A stretch of DNA of 64,000 nucleotides. It comes from Methylovorus glucosotrophus (GTDB lineage: Bacteria; Pseudomonadota; Gammaproteobacteria; Burkholderiales; Methylophilaceae). The DNA lies in contig NZ_VMSE01000001.1 in assembly GCF_009858335.1 (NCBI RefSeq), forward strand, positions 1,488,001 to 1,552,000, in the 5' to 3' direction. Below are positions 32,714-46,077 of the stretch, piece by piece. The translations under genes were made by a program, and so were the position numbers. The notes under the pieces were generated by a model that worked only from the letters and a program-made list of their open reading frames with translations, was not told the origin of the DNA and did no database searches. Positions within the stretch are counted from its first letter, which is position 1. Each line of letters opens with the position of its first letter.

Positions 32714-33391
32714 TTACTTCTGGTTTTTGTTTTTCTGGAAGTTTTCGATAATGCCAGCGGCCCACTCTTTGCCACCCAAGCCAAAGGCAATCGCCAGCGC
32801 CAGGAAAATGGCACCGAATACGATGACGAACAGCGACGTCAGTAATTGCGTGCCGATATCCAGCTGCTCAAGGGCCACAAACATGGCCAGGATCTGGATG
32901 CCATATTCGGCCGAGGTGCTGATGGCGAGCGCACCGCTGAACTTGATGCCGTGCAGCCATGCAAATACCAGGCGGTTAACAAAGCGGGCCAGCAAGGTAC
33001 CAAACAGCAGCACCAGAATGGCGATGATGATCTTGGGCAGGTAGTTCGCCAGCTGATGCAGCATCACGGCCACTTCGTTCAGGCCCAGGGCATTGGCGCC
33101 GGTGATCACGAACAACAGGATAACCAGCCAGTAAACCACCTGGCTGATGACGCCGCTGAGCGTCAGGTCGAATTCACTGTGCTTCAGAAAGGCTTCAAGG
33201 CCGGATTTGTCAGCGAATTTATCGAAATGGGTGAACTCAAGGACGCGCTTGACGCCGACACAGGCGATTTTTGCCAGTACCCAGCCAAAAAACAGGATCA
33301 CCATGACGGCTAACAACTTGGGGAAAAATGTCGCGACCTGACCCCAGAACTGATTGAGAGACGATAAAAAGATATCGATCTGAGTTTGCAT
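32714..33391 (-). CDS. Conserved TM-helix (mechanosensitive-channel-like) membrane protein
   Basis: A 225-residue protein with four or five membrane helices and the repeated TM-helix motif of small-conductance channel relatives: P-K-L-L-A-V-M-V-I-L-F-F-G-W-V-L-A-K near residue 24 and P-K-I-I-I-A-I-L-V-L-L-F-G-T-L-L-A near residue 118, ending in A-F-G-L-G-G-K-E-W-A. The soluble MscS domain is absent, so it may be a stand-alone pore or partner protein. An AGGAGGATC ribosome site precedes the start. Confidence 0.8.
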   Translation of the reverse strand: MQTQIDIFLSSLNQFWGQVATFFPKLLAVMVILFFGWVLAKIACVGVKRVLEFTHFDKFADKSGLEAFLKHSEFDLTLSGVISQVVYWLVILLFVITGANALGLNEVAVMLHQLANYLPKIIIAILVLLFGTLLARFVNRLVFAWLHGIKFSGALAISTSAEYGIQILAMFVALEQLDIGTQLLTSLFVIVFGAIFLALAIAFGLGGKEWAAGIIENFQKNKNQK

Positions 33392-33410
33392 TGGATCCTC
33401 CTAAATATGT

Positions 33411-33522
33411 ATTGCGAGATACCTTGAATACCGCTAAGGCCGCAGCTGTGGAATGGATGTTGTGCTGCGTAGACTCAAAAAAGCCGAGCTGCATTTTGGC
33501 GCAATTAGTCCCATCTCGCAAT
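33411..33522. repeat. Inverted repeat flanking a 92-base spacer
   Basis: ATTGCGAGAT at 33411-33420 is repeated in reverse at 33513-33522 (ATCTCGCAAT). It lies in the 217-base gap before the mechanosensitive-type gene. It may be a leader structure or the ends of a tiny mobile element; no other copy was seen. Confidence 0.45.
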
Positions 33523-33608
33523 AAACTTAGGGCTTGATCGTTTCATTTTACTTTAGATTTTAATCCTATCTATATGTAAATATTGAAAATAAAAATATTA
33601 ATATGGGA

Positions 33609-34112
33609 TTATTTAAACAAGCGGCGCTGTAGCAGGTGATCCAGACTGAGGGTGCCTGCCCCGCGGAACAATAGCGGCAGGAACATGACGATGTATAGCA
33701 GCGGCAGCTTGTAATTGCCCAGGCCATCGCCGTTTTCGTCGATGATGCGGTAACCGGTGAGCAACTCACGCAGGCTGTGCCATTCGGCTGGCCAATGCAC
33801 GGCGGCAATGGCAACGATGGTCAGGATGATAAGGGAGAGACTGATAAAGCGAGTGGCCAGCCCCAGCACCAGCAACGCGGCCCCACCCAGCTCAAACCAG
33901 GTGGCGATCTGCCAGCTGGCTTCGGGTGGTAACAGGCTGAATGGAAAAGGAAAGCTCACGTCAGCAAACCAGTTGCTGCCCATGAGCTTTTCATACCCGG
34001 CTTCGCCGAATTCCCACGCCAGAATCAGGCGCAGCACCAGCGGCGGCAAGGCATCGCCTATGCGGTTGCTGATGTGTTGAAAGGATTGATAAACGCGTAA
34101 AGAAGTCGACAT
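33609..34112 (-). CDS. DoxX family membrane protein
   Basis: A 167-residue, four-helix protein with the DoxX motifs [17 protein letters not shown] near residue 27 and [15 protein letters not shown] near residue 74. A calcium-loop-like D-E-N-G-D-G lies near residue 128. DoxX proteins are linked to respiratory or thiosulfate-oxidising electron transfer and redox stress. It lies upstream of no obvious partner and may be the last gene of the minus-strand series including msrPQ. Confidence 0.85.
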   Translation of the reverse strand: MSTSLRVYQSFQHISNRIGDALPPLVLRLILAWEFGEAGYEKLMGSNWFADVSFPFPFSLLPPEASWQIATWFELGGAALLVLGLATRFISLSLIILTIVAIAAVHWPAEWHSLRELLTGYRIIDENGDGLGNYKLPLLYIVMFLPLLFRGAGTLSLDHLLQRRLFK

Positions 34113-34171
34113 TGGATTCCCCTTGTAAATAGTGAGTGTTACAAGGCTTAGTCGAGCTGGCGCGCGTATCC

Positions 34172-34783
34172 TTACACCATCTGCCCTTTTCTTTTGCGCA
34201 GACTGAATACCAGGCGTATTGCCAGCAGCGCCGCCAGCACCAGGGCATACAGCATGGGCTCAGTGATGTCTTTTTTCACCAGCCACCAGAAATGCAGCAC
34301 GGCAAAGATGGCGACCAGATACACCAGGCGATGCAGGGTTTTCCAGCGCTGGCGCAGGCGCTTGATCATGGCATTGCTCGATGTCAGCGCCAGCGGCACG
34401 CTGAGCACGAATGCCGCAAACCCCACCAGCACATACGGGTGCTTGATGATGTCTTTGGCAATCTCCTGCCAATCAAACCAGTGATCCAGCCAGACATAGG
34501 TGGTGATGTGCAGACAGGCATAAAAAAACATGAAAAGCCCGGCCATGCGCCGCAATTGCACCGGCCACGCCGTGCCCGTCAGCAGCCGTAATGGTGTGAA
34601 TGACAAGGTGACCAGCAGTATGACCAGGGCCCAGGTGCCAGTAGACCGCTCGATGAATTCGATGGGGTTGGCGCCAAGGTCATCGTGCATGCCCAGCCAC
34701 AGCAGGCGGGCCAGCGGAATGAGCGCGAGCAGGAACAGGCCGGCCTTGATCAGGCCCAGCTGTTTTCGATTGGGTGGGAGCAT
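34172..34783 (-). CDS. msrQ: MsrQ, heme membrane subunit of the periplasmic methionine sulfoxide reductase
   Basis: A 203-residue, six-helix ferric-reductase-like protein with heme-ligand histidines in [16 protein letters not shown] and A-V-L-H-F-W-W. It passes electrons from the quinone pool or flavins to MsrP. Directly downstream of msrP with 2 bases between, the standard arrangement. Confidence 0.92.
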   Translation of the reverse strand: MLPPNRKQLGLIKAGLFLLALIPLARLLWLGMHDDLGANPIEFIERSTGTWALVILLVTLSFTPLRLLTGTAWPVQLRRMAGLFMFFYACLHITTYVWLDHWFDWQEIAKDIIKHPYVLVGFAAFVLSVPLALTSSNAMIKRLRQRWKTLHRLVYLVAIFAVLHFWWLVKKDITEPMLYALVLAALLAIRLVFSLRKRKGQMV

Positions 34784-34785
34784 GG

Positions 34786-35760
34786 TTAGAAGTTCTTGCG
34801 CAAATCCATGCCGCTATACAGGTGGGCAACCTGCTCGGCGTAGCCATTGAACATCTGCGTCTTGATGCGTGGCGAGAATACACTGCCGCCGATGCGACGC
34901 TCTGAGGCTTGCGTCCAGCGCGGATGGTCCACGGTCGGGTTCACATTGGCATAAAAGCCATATTCGCGCGGCCCGGCTTTTACCCAGGTGGTTTGCGGCA
35001 TGGTTTCGCGAAAGCGGATTTTGACGATGGCCTTGGCGCCTTTGAAGCCATATTTCCATGGCACCACCAATCGCAGCGGTGCGCCATTCTGATTGGGTAG
35101 CACCTCGCCATAGAGACCTACGGCAAGAATGGTGAGTGGATTCATGGCCTCGTCCATGCGCAGGCCTTCGGTATACGGCCAATCCAGGATAGGCACGCGG
35201 GCGCCGGGCATCCTGAGTGAATCATCCAGCGTGACAAATTCCACGAACTTGGCATTGGCGGTGGGCTCCGCCCATTTGACCAGTTGCGTCAGGGGTAAGC
35301 CTACCCAGGGGATGACCATGGACCAGCCCTCAACGCAGCGCATGCGATAGATGCGCTCTTCCAGCGGGGCAATTTTCAGGATATCTTCCAGATTGACCGT
35401 GCGCGGATTTTTTACTTCGCCCTCAATAGCAACGCTCCATGGCGTGGGCTTGAACAGCTTGGAATGCTCTGCCGGATCGCTCTTGCTGGTGCCAAACTCA
35501 TAGTAGTTGTTGTAGGTGGTGACGTCGTCATACGGGGTGAGTTTTTCATCGGCCCCATAAGCGGTTTTGGTATAGCCCGTGATTTTTTTGCGCTGCTCGG
35601 CAGCAGCCCAGGCATGCCTGGGTAGCAGGCCATAACCAGCGGCCGCCGTTGCCAGCAGACCAAAACCGGCAGCCTTGATGAATTTCCGCCTGTCCTGATA
35701 CACGCTTTGTGGGGTGATTTCAGACGGGGTGATATCGGATTGTTTGCCTATCAGCATCAT
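34786..35760 (-). CDS. msrP: MsrP, molybdopterin methionine sulfoxide reductase
   Basis: A 324-residue protein with a Tat signal ([10 protein letters not shown], then hydrophobic stretch to A-W-A-A). It carries the sulfite-oxidase-type fold, with the molybdenum-ligand cysteine in R-M-R-C-V-E-G-W-S. The enzyme repairs oxidised methionines of periplasmic proteins. An AGGAGC ribosome site precedes the ATG pair at 35760/35757. It forms an operon with msrQ. Confidence 0.93.
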   Translation of the reverse strand: MMLIGKQSDITPSEITPQSVYQDRRKFIKAAGFGLLATAAAGYGLLPRHAWAAAEQRKKITGYTKTAYGADEKLTPYDDVTTYNNYYEFGTSKSDPAEHSKLFKPTPWSVAIEGEVKNPRTVNLEDILKIAPLEERIYRMRCVEGWSMVIPWVGLPLTQLVKWAEPTANAKFVEFVTLDDSLRMPGARVPILDWPYTEGLRMDEAMNPLTILAVGLYGEVLPNQNGAPLRLVVPWKYGFKGAKAIVKIRFRETMPQTTWVKAGPREYGFYANVNPTVDHPRWTQASERRIGGSVFSPRIKTQMFNGYAEQVAHLYSGMDLRKNF

Positions 35761-35879
35761 GATGCTCCTGCGTAAACCTGCCTGTGGGTCGGAATAAGTC
35801 CAGCAGCAAGCTGCCAGGCTTACCCCTTAGTCGTACAGAAAGCGAAGGCCTTACATTTTCATCAGGCCCACGTGAAAAT

Positions 35880-36797
35880 TTACGGCCGTGGCAAGCTTTG
35901 CTGGCTACGGGCGATCTCATCCCCCAGGCGCTCGGCACCAATGTCTTGCGTAATGTGCTGGGCATCGGCCAGCAGCTGACGGGCCTCTTCCGGATGCTTG
36001 CTGGCGGCCTTGGCCTGTGCCAGGTAGTAATAGCCTTTGGCTTCCCAGTAGGCGCCGCCCTGATCCTTGGCGATCTTGATCACTTTCTGGATGTATTTTT
36101 CGGCGTTGGGGTAATCCTGTGCCGCGGTGTAAATACGGCCAAGCTCAAGGTTGGCATCGCAGAACTGGTCCATATCCCCTGCCCGCTCCTGCATCAGCAC
36201 GGCCTTGAGCTGGTATTCCACCGCCTGGTCGTGTTGCTGCAGGCTGCTGTAGGTAGAGGCAATGCGCGCAAAGCCATCGGCACGCTCATTGTCATTCGCC
36301 GCCAGGCCGCTGCCTTGCAGATAATGCTGCAGGCCACCCTTGAGGTCGCCGGAAGCGACCAGGGTATCGCCAATCAGGTTGAGATCTATGCGCTGGAAAT
36401 TGGCATCGTTGGCGCTTTTGGCGAGGGCCAGGCTTTGCTGGTAAGCCGCCAGGGCTTCGGGATAGCGCTGGGCGCTTTTTTGCACATTGCCTATTAAGGT
36501 CAGCGCGATGATGTGTTCCATGGGGGTGGTCGACAGCTTTTCCGCGGCCATCAGGGCATTGATGGCCTGATCAAACTGGCCGGTGCCGCCGTGTGCACGG
36601 CCTTTGCACAGCAAGGCCTGACGGTTGGATTTATCCTGCTTCAATACCTGCTCGGCAAAGGCCAAGGCCTTGGAGGCATCGCCCTCGCCTATGGCGCGGT
36701 TACAGGCGGCAATTTTCTCCGCCAGATTTTCATCTCCGGCCTGGGCCAGCGTACTGGCGGCCACCATCACTGCAAACAAAAAGACTCTTAAACGCAT
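35880..36797 (-). CDS. Secreted tetratricopeptide-repeat protein
   Basis: A 305-residue protein with a signal peptide (V-F-L-F-A-V-M-V-A-A-S-T-L-A-Q-A-G) and a series of TPR helices over the rest, for example A-L-L-C-K-G-R-A-H-G-G-T-G-Q-F-D-Q-A and L-E-L-G-R-I-Y-T-A-A-Q-D-Y-P-N-A-E-K-Y. It is a periplasmic protein-protein interaction scaffold. It starts 3 bases after the cysQ stop and is probably co-transcribed. The partner is unknown. Confidence 0.8.
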   Translation of the reverse strand: MRLRVFLFAVMVAASTLAQAGDENLAEKIAACNRAIGEGDASKALAFAEQVLKQDKSNRQALLCKGRAHGGTGQFDQAINALMAAEKLSTTPMEHIIALTLIGNVQKSAQRYPEALAAYQQSLALAKSANDANFQRIDLNLIGDTLVASGDLKGGLQHYLQGSGLAANDNERADGFARIASTYSSLQQHDQAVEYQLKAVLMQERAGDMDQFCDANLELGRIYTAAQDYPNAEKYIQKVIKIAKDQGGAYWEAKGYYYLAQAKAASKHPEEARQLLADAQHITQDIGAERLGDEIARSQQSLPRP

Positions 36798-36799
36798 CG

Positions 36800-39731
<2,932 letters not shown>

Positions 39732-39737
39732 TCAAAC

Positions 39738-41126
39738 TCAGGAGAATAATCGGGCGGCCGTCTGACCACCGGGCATGATGCCGCGGGTAATCATCTGCGC
39801 GTGCAGCATTTTCAGTTGCTGGCGAATCCGGTCTATCTGCGTATCAGTGAGCTGGCGGTAATTGTCATCCACCAGGTTGGCGTTCAGGCTGTGGGACATC
39901 TGACGTGCGGCCAGCACCATCTGGTTGAATACCTCGGTGCAGTTTTTCACATGGGGGATATCCAGCTGGAATACCACACCCTTGATCACGACCGTGCGCA
40001 GCATATCGGCGTTGAAGGGGTTGCTATCCTGATTGATCAGTGAAAACGAGGTGTGGCCCTGCTCATCGCGATAATGGAAAGCGCCATCATTGCCGAGCAC
40101 CAGACCACTGGCCTCGGCCAGGCCACGGAACTTGGTGCCAGTGAACGGGCCATTGCTGCCCTGCACAATATGCAGGCTGACCAGTTTATCGACTTCGATA
40201 CAAAACGCATCCAGCGCCTGGGCGTACACCAGCGGATCAGGCGCGCCTTGCCATTCCACCTGCGCGCCCAGATTAAGGGCAATATCTTCAGCGGCATTCT
40301 GAAAGCGGATCAGCATTTCGCGCGAGACCGCGCCAGAGCGGTCTGCCATCTGCAGGCTGCATACACAGCGGGTAAACTCGCCCTGCTCTTGTTCGCGTGT
40401 AAGCAAATGCCACTCGCGGAACGCATCAAGGCCGAAGGCATATACCGGCTTGTCGATCTCGGAGAAATTCAGGAACTGCTGGCGCAAGGCGGCGCCGCTA
40501 TAAGGGCGTGGCAGATAAAGAATCGCGCTAAGGTCGATTTGCGCATCAACATCTGCAGGCAGTGCAATGGATTCCGGAGCGTCGGCTTGCTCGGGTTCTG
40601 CGGCAGGTTCATCCCACGGGGCGGTTGCCGAGCCGAGGTTAACGACAGGCTCTTCTGACTGGGCTAGGGCAACAGGTTCTTGTTCGGGAGGCAAGTCACT
40701 TGCAACGGTAGATGCATATAAGGCGGGTGCTTCTTCTTCGGCAACATCTTCTGCGCTATCTATCCTGACGGGAGCTTCATCAAAAGCAGGTTCGCTGATA
40801 GCGGGCGCTGCCTTGACTTCTGGCTCTTCGACGCTGAGGCTCGGCTCAGCAGCATAGGAAGGCGCCACTTGCGGTGCAGGCTCGTCGTCCTGTATGCGCA
40901 CACGAACCACGAATTCTTCTTCTTCGGGTTCTTCGCGTTTGTCACCGCGCAACACAGTATGGGGGTCGATGCGAAAGTCTTCGTCCATCAGCACATCGGT
41001 TTCAGGCTCGACAAAACGGCTTTCGGTTTCTTTGTGCAGCTTACGCTCTTGCCACCAGTTGAAGAGCACGACTGCGATGATGATCAGTGCGCCCAGGGCA
41101 ATCAATGCTAGCTGTAAATCGGTCAT
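39738..41126 (-). CDS. zipA: Cell-division protein ZipA-like (FtsZ-binding C-terminal domain)
   Basis: A 462-residue protein with an N-terminal membrane anchor (L-A-L-I-A-L-G-A-L-I-I-I-A-V-V-L-F), a long acidic, Pro/Ala/Glu-rich linker (about residues 35-190) and a C-terminal domain of about 140 residues like the FtsZ-binding domain of ZipA. It tethers the Z ring to the inner membrane. Similarity of the C-terminal domain to E. coli ZipA is low, but the layout and position between smc and ligA support it. Confidence 0.85.
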   Translation of the reverse strand: MTDLQLALIALGALIIIAVVLFNWWQERKLHKETESRFVEPETDVLMDEDFRIDPHTVLRGDKREEPEEEEFVVRVRIQDDEPAPQVAPSYAAEPSLSVEEPEVKAAPAISEPAFDEAPVRIDSAEDVAEEEAPALYASTVASDLPPEQEPVALAQSEEPVVNLGSATAPWDEPAAEPEQADAPESIALPADVDAQIDLSAILYLPRPYSGAALRQQFLNFSEIDKPVYAFGLDAFREWHLLTREQEQGEFTRCVCSLQMADRSGAVSREMLIRFQNAAEDIALNLGAQVEWQGAPDPLVYAQALDAFCIEVDKLVSLHIVQGSNGPFTGTKFRGLAEASGLVLGNDGAFHYRDEQGHTSFSLINQDSNPFNADMLRTVVIKGVVFQLDIPHVKNCTEVFNQMVLAARQMSHSLNANLVDDNYRQLTDTQIDRIRQQLKMLHAQMITRGIMPGGQTAARLFS

Positions 41127-41178
41127 GTGTTAATGCACTCTATTGGTGTTTACTTGTAAATAAAGCGGAATCGTTGAT

Positions 41179-44100
41179 TTATGCGGCCGACTCGTGCATC
41201 TGCAGCGCCATTTGCATGTCAACTTCCACCACGCGAGAAACCCCCGACTCCTGCATAGTGACCCCTATCATTTGCTGGGCCATCTCCATTGTTATTTTAT
41301 TATGACTTACAAACAGGAATTGCGTGCGTTCCGACATTTTTTTTACCATCGCGCAAAAACGCTCGGTATTGCTGTCATCCAGCGGCGCATCCACCTCGTC
41401 CATCAAACAGAACGGCGCCGGATTAAGCCGGAACAAGGCAAATACCAGCGCCAGCGCTGTCAGGGCCTTTTCACCACCCGATAACAAGTGAATGGTGCTG
41501 TTTTTCTTGCCCGGTGGCTGCGCAAACACCTGCATGCCGGTATCCAGTATCTCATCGCCCAGCAGCTCAAGACGCGCCTGCCCGCCGCCAAACAAGGAGG
41601 CAAACAGCTCGCCAAAGTGACGGTTGGCTTCGTCAAAGGTCTGCTGCAAACGGCTGCGGGTTTCGCGATCAATGCGGCGTATCGCATCTTCCAGCGTCTG
41701 TATGGCCTGGTCCAGGTCTGTCGCCTGGCTATCCAGGTACTGTTTGCGTTCTTTTTCGCTTTCCAGCTCTTGTACGGCGGCAAGATTGACCGGGCCTAAT
41801 GCCTCAATCTCTTCATTCAACGTGCCCAGCTTGCGCTCAAGATCGCTGGCCTTGATCTGTGCAGGCAGGTTTTCGCCGAGCACGGCTTCGTCAAGCCCTG
41901 TGGCCTCCAGCCCTTGCTGGCATTGCTCAAATTGCAATCTGGCCTGCTGCTCTGCCAGGCGTGCCTGCTCCAGCCTGTCGCGCATGGGGTGCATCGATTG
42001 CTCAATCTGCATACGTTGCTGTTCCTGCACCTGCAAACCCTGCTCGGCGACGGTCATCGCATCCCGCGCTGCAGCCAGCTCGGTTTCACGCGCCTGTTTG
42101 GCATTGACGGCCTGTTCAAGATTGGATTTCAGGGTGTCCATCTTGGCTGCAGCCAGCATGGCGTCTGTTTCTTGCTGGCGCACCACCAGGGCATCCATTT
42201 CTTCTGAAGTGGATTGAAGTCTGTTATTTAAATCATTGATATTATTTGTGATTAGCTTGTTGTTAAACACCTGCTCCTGCGCTTCGCGTTCTGCTTTCTG
42301 CAGATTGGCGCGTGCCTGCGCCAGCGCGTTTTCTGCGGTGAAGCGTTGCTGCTGAGTGCGTTGGCGCTCTTCCTGTAGCTGCGCCACCGAGGCTTGCAAG
42401 GTTTTTATGCCATTCTGTTTTTCCTGCAACTGGGCTTGCACCTCAGTGCGGCGCTCACGCAGCGTTTCCAGCTCATGCGCCAGTTGCTTGCCACGCTCCA
42501 GCGCGTGCTGCCGTTGTTGCTGCAAGCGCTGAATTTCCAGTTGCCGCTGGTGATGCTGTTGGGTTTGTACCCGCAATGCCTGTTGCTGTTGCTGGTTATC
42601 TTGGCGCAGGGTTTGCAAGGTGGATTCATGCGCCAGCAATGCGGCTTTGGCTTCGCTTACCTTGGCTGCCTGCTGTGGCAGCTCGCTGTTCAGGGCATCC
42701 AGCTCACGCTGGCGCTCCAGCACGCCGTTCAATTCGGATTTAGCCGCATGCAGGCTGACGCTGTAACGTGTATAGATGTCGCCATGGCGGTTGATGAGCA
42801 TTTCGCCCGATTGCAACTCCGCCTGCCTGCCCTCAGCCTGGCTGTCGTCTTCTACGATGTAAATCTGGCTTAACCAGTCAGCCAGCACGCCAGCGGCTCC
42901 GGCATGCTTGAGATCTATGCGGTCCAGCAATCGCGGCCAAGCACGTGCAGCTGAGGCACTGGTGGGTACAGAGGCCTCCGCCAACATCGCACCAAGCGTA
43001 ACGGCGGCGGGTGGCCGGGATGGGAATGCCTGGGACTTGCCGCCATTCTGCATCAGGGTATTCAGCCTGGCGCCCAGAGCCGCTTCCACAGCGACTTCCC
43101 AGCCATCGGCGATCTTGAGCTGTTGCCACAAACGTTCACTCGATGCGATACCGCTATTTTTGAGCCAGGACTCAAGCTGGCTCTCCCGCCCCAGCGATTG
43201 CTGGATTTTGCTCAGCGAATTGACCTGGGCTTCTGTTTGCGCGAAAAGCCGCTCGCTAGCCAATAACGCTTCGCGGGCCAGTCGCAGGGCATCCTGTTGC
43301 TCCTGCTCGCGCTGGCGCAGATGCGCGATACCCTGCTCCAGCGTGGTGATTGCCTCCTGCTGAGCGGCATGCTCGGCCTGCAGTTGGGAAAGTACGTTTT
43401 CATCGGGCACACTTAACTGCTGACGATCCGTTTCCAGCTTGCGTTCGCGCTGGCTCAACTCGGCGAGGCTGCGCTCCATATGCTCAATACTGGTGGTTTC
43501 AAGCCGGATGGATTGCTCGGCATCGTTGAGGCTGCGTTGAGCCGCGGAGTGCGTGTGCAAGGCCGCCTGAAATGCGCGCTCGATGTCGGGCATGGCGGCT
43601 TTTTGCGTCGCGAGGGCTGCGCTCGCTTCCGTTTCGCCAGTGGATGCCGTTTGCTGTTGTGCCTGCAAGGCAGCAAGCTGCTCCTTGAAAGCGGCTTGCT
43701 GGCTTTCCAGCCGGGTGCGCTGGGCCTCAATCTGCTGCAGCTGTTGCTGCAAGCGGTCGCGGGCCTCCTGCGTGTGTTTGACCTGCTGCTCCAGCCTCGC
43801 CAGCTCTGCATTGCTTTCGTAATACAAGGTCTGCACTTGCTGGGTGATGATGTTGGTTTCCTGATAGCGTTGGCGCAAGGTTTCGACCTCGCTTTCGCTA
43901 TGGCGCAATGCTGCCATTTGCGCCTCCAGGTCGTTGACCATTTTTTCAACCTGGCGCTGGGTTTTCTCCCAGGCATTGCTCGCGTCCCGTTTCCTGAGCA
44001 ACCACAGCTGCCCCTGGCTTAGCTTGAGGGTTTTTTGCAGCTCGTGGTATTGCAGCGTGACGACCGCTTGTGATTCGAGGCGGGTAATCTGCTTGACCAT

Positions 44101-44700
44101 TTCCTGGCGGATATCATCCACCCGCAGCAGATTTTCGCGCGTATCGCGCAGGCGCAGCTCGGTCTCGCGGCGACGCTCTTTGTATTTGGATATGCCGGCG
44201 GCCTCTTCCAGAAACACGCGCATCTCTTCAGGCTTGGCTTCAATAATGCGGGAGATAGTGTTCTGGCCAATAATGGCGTAAGCCCGGCCGCCCAGGCCTG
44301 TTCCCAGGAAAAGATCGGCGACATCACGGCGTCTGACGGCACTATTGTTGATGTAGTAACTGGAACCCTTGTCGCGCTCAATGACGCGTTTGACGGAGAT
44401 TTCGGCGTATTGCGCCCACTCGCCGCCCGCGCCGCCCAGGCTGTTGTCAAAAATCAACTCCACGCTGGCACGCGAAATAGGTTTGCGATTGGCCGAGCCA
44501 TTGAAAATCACGGCATCCATGGAGTCGCCGCGCATTTCCTTGGCGCTGGATTCACCAAGCACCCAGCGTATGGATTCCATGACATTGGATTTTCCACAGC
44601 CATTGGGACCCACAACCCCTACCCGCTGACCATGAATATGCAAGGTGGTGGGATCAACGAAGGATTTGAATCCGGCAAGTTTAAGGTGAGTGAGGCGCAC
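41179..44700 (-). CDS. smc: Chromosome segregation protein SMC
   Basis: A 1173-residue SMC ATPase: Walker A G-P-N-G-C-G-K-S-N near residue 32, two long coiled coils flanking a hinge (about residues 500-640), then the ABC signature L-L-S-G-G-E-K-A-L and Walker B F-C-L-M-D-E-V-D-A near the end. It starts with GTG at 44700. It compacts and separates chromosomes and works with ScpAB. First gene of the smc-zipA-ligA-cysQ-TPR series. Confidence 0.97.
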   Translation of the reverse strand: MRLTHLKLAGFKSFVDPTTLHIHGQRVGVVGPNGCGKSNVMESIRWVLGESSAKEMRGDSMDAVIFNGSANRKPISRASVELIFDNSLGGAGGEWAQYAEISVKRVIERDKGSSYYINNSAVRRRDVADLFLGTGLGGRAYAIIGQNTISRIIEAKPEEMRVFLEEAAGISKYKERRRETELRLRDTRENLLRVDDIRQEMVKQITRLESQAVVTLQYHELQKTLKLSQGQLWLLRKRDASNAWEKTQRQVEKMVNDLEAQMAALRHSESEVETLRQRYQETNIITQQVQTLYYESNAELARLEQQVKHTQEARDRLQQQLQQIEAQRTRLESQQAAFKEQLAALQAQQQTASTGETEASAALATQKAAMPDIERAFQAALHTHSAAQRSLNDAEQSIRLETTSIEHMERSLAELSQRERKLETDRQQLSVPDENVLSQLQAEHAAQQEAITTLEQGIAHLRQREQEQQDALRLAREALLASERLFAQTEAQVNSLSKIQQSLGRESQLESWLKNSGIASSERLWQQLKIADGWEVAVEAALGARLNTLMQNGGKSQAFPSRPPAAVTLGAMLAEASVPTSASAARAWPRLLDRIDLKHAGAAGVLADWLSQIYIVEDDSQAEGRQAELQSGEMLINRHGDIYTRYSVSLHAAKSELNGVLERQRELDALNSELPQQAAKVSEAKAALLAHESTLQTLRQDNQQQQQALRVQTQQHHQRQLEIQRLQQQRQHALERGKQLAHELETLRERRTEVQAQLQEKQNGIKTLQASVAQLQEERQRTQQQRFTAENALAQARANLQKAEREAQEQVFNNKLITNNINDLNNRLQSTSEEMDALVVRQQETDAMLAAAKMDTLKSNLEQAVNAKQARETELAAARDAMTVAEQGLQVQEQQRMQIEQSMHPMRDRLEQARLAEQQARLQFEQCQQGLEATGLDEAVLGENLPAQIKASDLERKLGTLNEEIEALGPVNLAAVQELESEKERKQYLDSQATDLDQAIQTLEDAIRRIDRETRSRLQQTFDEANRHFGELFASLFGGGQARLELLGDEILDTGMQVFAQPPGKKNSTIHLLSGGEKALTALALVFALFRLNPAPFCLMDEVDAPLDDSNTERFCAMVKKMSERTQFLFVSHNKITMEMAQQMIGVTMQESGVSRVVEVDMQMALQMHESAA

Positions 44701-44815
44701 TTTATAATGTGTTTTATCGTGAGGGCGAGCTTGTATAATAAGCGATTGTGCGATGTGAACCGAACTCTCCCGGGCGAGTCCACATCCAATCCATTCAATT
44801 TATACGGTAGCCCTT

Positions 44816-45235
44816 ATGTCTAGTCAACCCACGAAAGCACTCGAAACCTTTGACAACCCGCAGCCAGGCCGCGATTTTCATATCCATATGGAAATCCCTG
44901 AATTTACCTGCCTGTGCCCCAAAACCGGCCAGCCCGATTTTGCTGTGCTGTATCTGGATTACATCCCCGATCAGAAGTGCGTGGAGCTGAAGAGTCTCAA
45001 GTTGTATATGTGGTCTTTCCGCGATGAGGGCTGTTTCCATGAAGCCGTGACCAATCGCATTCTGGACGATCTGGTCGCCGCCACAGACCCCAAATTCATG
45101 CGTCTGACCGCCAAGTTTTATGTGCGTGGCGGCATTTTCACCAATGTGGTGGCCGAACATCGCAAACCAGGTTGGCAGCCACTGCCCAGAGTCGAGCTCA
45201 GCCAGTTTGACGCGCAGTCGAATATTCGCGGTTAA
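44816..45235 (+). CDS. queF: QueF, NADPH-dependent preQ0 reductase (type I)
   Basis: A 139-residue protein with the T-fold motifs of the short QueF: active-site cysteine in [19 protein letters not shown] near residue 60 and F-R-D-E-G-C-F-H-E. It makes preQ1 for queuosine tRNA modification. It is divergent from smc with 115 bases between. No preQ1 riboswitch was recognised upstream. A terminator follows. Confidence 0.94.
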   Translation: MSSQPTKALETFDNPQPGRDFHIHMEIPEFTCLCPKTGQPDFAVLYLDYIPDQKCVELKSLKLYMWSFRDEGCFHEAVTNRILDDLVAATDPKFMRLTAKFYVRGGIFTNVVAEHRKPGWQPLPRVELSQFDAQSNIRG

Positions 45236-45254
45236 CACCCCAACAGCAAATAAT

Positions 45255-45279
45255 AAAGGCACGCCAAGGCGTGCCTTTA
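45255..45279. terminator. Terminator after queF
   Basis: The hairpin AAAGGCACGCC-AA-GGCGTGCCTTT is flanked by A/T stretches and lies between queF and the convergent gene at 45328. Confidence 0.85.
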
Positions 45280-45327
45280 TTATTTATGGCAAAGGGATTA
45301 AGCCTCTGCCTTGATACAGGCTAATGA

Positions 45328-45783
45328 TTAGCCCACTTCTGCCCGGGCAGCATCGCGCAGCTGTTTCACGCGATCATGGTTGCGCTGCACGCCTTCAAGC
45401 TGACGTTGCACCACATTGCGGACGGTTGGTGGCAATTCTTTCTCGATGGCTTTTTTGTATTTGGCCAGGGCGACATCTTCACCACGTTCGGTCTCATTCA
45501 GCACAGCCACCGTATCATTGCTGGTCAATGCGGTTTTGAAATCGAGCCAGCGCCTGTGCAGAGCACCGGACACGCTGGACTCGGTCTCAGGTTGGCCACC
45601 AAGGGTGCGAACCAGATCCTGAAGCTCATGAACCGAGGTAGCAACCTGTTGCGAGCGATCAAGAAAATATTCCTTGAGCGGCGTTACCTCTACATTCTCG
45701 GCCGCATTGCGAAAGCCCTCTTCGCCGTCTTTGGAGATTTCGATGAGATCATTCAGTGTGGAAATTACTTCTTTGTTATCCAT
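45328..45783 (-). CDS. PA2169/DUF2383 family four-helix-bundle protein
   Basis: A 151-residue helical protein: L-N-D-L-I-E-I-S-K-D-G-E-E-G-F-R-N-A-A-E near the start, F-L-D-R-S-Q-Q-V and T-E-R-G-E-D-V-A-L-A-K-Y in the later helices. This is the ferritin-like DUF2383 (PA2169) family, often induced under stress. An AAGGAGTTACGC ribosome site precedes the ATG. Function is unknown. Confidence 0.85.
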   Translation of the reverse strand: MDNKEVISTLNDLIEISKDGEEGFRNAAENVEVTPLKEYFLDRSQQVATSVHELQDLVRTLGGQPETESSVSGALHRRWLDFKTALTSNDTVAVLNETERGEDVALAKYKKAIEKELPPTVRNVVQRQLEGVQRNHDRVKQLRDAARAEVG

Positions 45784-46048
45784 AGCGTAACTCCTTGTTT
45801 TTAATTAATGGATGAACACTCAGTTTCCCCGCCTGCATCCAGATCGGCTATAAGATAAAGCAGCAAAACCATGTAAGAATTACCTTAGTGACGAGCATCT
45901 TTCATGCTGGCTTGGGTTACTCACCTTAGCGAAGAGCAATTCAAATAAATCTTCAACTACTTATGCAAGCCCGCTCAGGCTTTACACCTTGCCACACGCC
46001 GGACTATGGTGAGGAGCAGTGCAAAAACTGCAAACTTCAATCCCTTGG

Positions 46049-46077
46049 GCCCGACATTTTTGTCGGGCTTTTTTTTT
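46049..46077 (+). terminator. Orphan strong terminator in a 506-base gene-free stretch
   Basis: GCCCGACA-TTTT-TGTCGGGC plus nine T, pointing right, lies with no plus-strand protein gene before it (45784-46289 is otherwise without a convincing ORF). A short non-coding RNA ending here is possible; no known family was recognised. Confidence 0.8.

Noticed and set aside
44701..44815. Possible preQ1 riboswitch before queF
   Set aside because: The short leader lacks the expected stem and A-rich tail pattern that I could recognise.
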